This document shows, piece by piece, positions 14,896 to 15,755 of a DNA stretch of 15,755 bases (position 1 is the stretch's first letter; every line of letters begins with the position of its first letter). The stretch spans positions 1 through 15,755 of the forward strand of contig DAOVEE010000022.1 of assembly GCA_030669135.1 (NCBI GenBank), in the 5' to 3' direction. The position numbers were made by a program, and so were the translations under genes. The notes beneath the pieces were generated by a model. The model did no database searches, had not been told where the DNA came from, and was given only the letters and a program-made list of their open reading frames with translations. This stretch comes from Candidatus Bathyarchaeota archaeon (GTDB lineage Archaea; Thermoproteota; Bathyarchaeia; TCS64).

Positions 14896-15755
14896 GAAGC
14901 GCACCTCCTCGATACCTCGGCGGCACACGCGGCGGTGGCGCTGGCCTCGGCCACGGACTCGGGGATGTCCCTGGGGCCGTGGCAGCAGCCGCAGACGAAG
15001 ACGCCCGGAACGTCTGTCTCGATTGGGCTTCTCACCGGGTCCTTCGACTTGAAGAACCCCCACTCGTCGAGCTTGAGGCCTAGGACACCCGCGAGCTCCC
15101 TGTTCCCGGGACGCGCAATCATCGTGGTGCAGAGGACAACCAAGTCCATCTCCTTCTCGTAGACGTTTCCCGTCATCGTGTCTTCGTACCAGATGGCTAG
15201 GTCCTTGGTGAGAGGGTTCCGCCTTATCTCGCCAGGCTTGCCTCTGACGTACTCGACACCCCAATGCTGTTTTGCCCTGTCCACGAACTGCTGGAACCCT
15301 TGGCCGAAGACCTTGAGGTCTATATAGAATATCGTTACCTCTGAGCCGGGGTCGTGCTCCTTGATCAGCACGGCCTCCTTCGTCGCGTACATGCAGCAGA
15401 CGCTGCTGCAGTAGGGGTATCCCTTCTTATGGGTCCTGGAGCCCACGCACTGTATGAAGGCTATTCTGTCGGCGTGCTTTCCGTCTGAGGGCCTGTTAAG
15501 GTGGCCGCCAGTAGGCCCCGAGGCGCAGACCAGCCTCTCGAACTCCATGGATGTGATGACATCCTTGTATCTCCCGTACCCGTACTCCCCGAACTCGATT
15601 GGGTTAAGCTCCTAGAACCCGGTCGCCACGATTATCGAGGAGACGTTGAGGCTAATCTCCTCCGGCTGCTGCTCGTAGTCGATGGCACCCGCGGGGCAGA
15701 CCTTGCTGCAGACCTGGCATATCCCTTTCTGGAAGTAGAGGCAGTGTTCACGGTC
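14892..15755 (-). CDS. hdrA: HdrA N-terminal (QmoA-like) module of the split copy, partial, with an in-frame TAG
   Basis: The gene enters from the right edge; 288 codons are present. The visible part begins in the inserted ferredoxin (DREHCLYFQKGICQVC, then SKVCPAGAID), passes VSSIIVATGF, then meets TAG at 15614-15612, and continues in the same frame as ELNPIEFGEYGYGRY, the conserved YCSSVCCMY (like YCSGVCCMY of the fused copy) and VFVCGCCHGPRDIPESVA to a TGA overlapping the next start. It matches module 1 of the fused HdrA on both sides of the TAG with no shift of frame. Without readthrough the C-terminal 240 residues would be lost; a restart at the ATG at 15548 has no good ribosome site. 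It may be a nonsense mutation, a sequence error, or a decoded UAG, so I keep it as a coding region with a flag. Confidence 0.8.
15612..15614 (-). other. In-frame TAG codon inside hdrA
   Basis: Codon 48 of the visible frame, in the context ACC GGG TTC TAG GAG CTT. In the fused paralogue the matching codon (Glu192, context GGC TTC GAG GCC TTC) is GAG, so a single G-to-T change accounts for it. Four genes in this window (rtcA, psmB and both mvhD genes) end in TAG at the expected place, so TAG is normally a stop here. Confidence 0.85.

Noticed and set aside
14892..15264. A 684-residue open frame on the - strand that extends the C-terminal HdrA upstream to 15264
   Set aside because: The first 123 residues lie in a different frame over the conserved N-terminal HdrA gene and read as Arg/Pro-rich noise. 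The ATG at 14895 has a strong GGAGG site and an ATGA overlap.
15612..15614. Genome-wide reassignment of TAG to a sense codon
   Set aside because: rtcA, psmB and both mvhD genes end at TAG at the normal family length, and one TAG directly abuts the next ATG. Only a local event at this codon is supported.

Overview
The window is archaeal. It carries XPB helicase next to Bax1, a 20S proteasome beta subunit, an archaeal-type RNA 3'-phosphate cyclase, a tRNA-Ala with an encoded CCA end, TATA-box promoters sitting 25-32 bases before starts, and a cytoplasmic Mvh hydrogenase/heterodisulfide reductase (Hdr) gene set. GC content is high and Arg is often AGG/AGA. The gene mix, plus a proteasome beta subunit that looks catalytically dead (implying a second, active one elsewhere), points to an anaerobe such as a TACK-group archaeon (Bathyarchaeia-like). 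That placement is inference, not proof.

Left part, + strand (1-4711): the tail of an unidentified gene, then rtcA (RNA end cyclization), XPB helicase and Bax1 overlapping as TGATG (repair pair), psmB behind its own TATA box, a 62-residue four-cysteine protein behind another TATA box, and tRNA-Ala(CGC). The psmB product has Ala where the catalytic Thr1 should be. Bax1 seems to lack its nuclease core.

Right part, - strand (15755 down to 4753): one tightly packed operon entering from the right edge. Its order in the direction of transcription is hdrA N-half (split copy), hdrA C-half, mvhD with a winged-helix tail, a 1000-residue fused tandem hdrA, mvhD, hdrC, hdrB, mvhG, mvhA, hydrogenase maturation protease. 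Nearly every junction overlaps or abuts (ATGA, GTGA, TGATG, TAGATG), and most starts have a strong GGAGG ribosome binding site. Together the products would form a soluble complex. MvhAG oxidises H2, MvhD relays electrons to HdrA, where flavin can bifurcate them, one branch going to low-potential ferredoxin and the other through HdrC to the HdrB active site for disulfide-type reduction.

Most notable: (1) the hdrA-mvhD module occurs twice, once with HdrA fused and once split in two by an ATGA overlap; (2) the split copy has an in-frame TAG exactly where the fused copy has GAG; (3) one MvhD carries a winged-helix domain; (4) the proteasome beta subunit has Thr1 replaced by Ala. There is no gene-free stretch over 300 bases; the longest gaps are the spaces around the tRNA.
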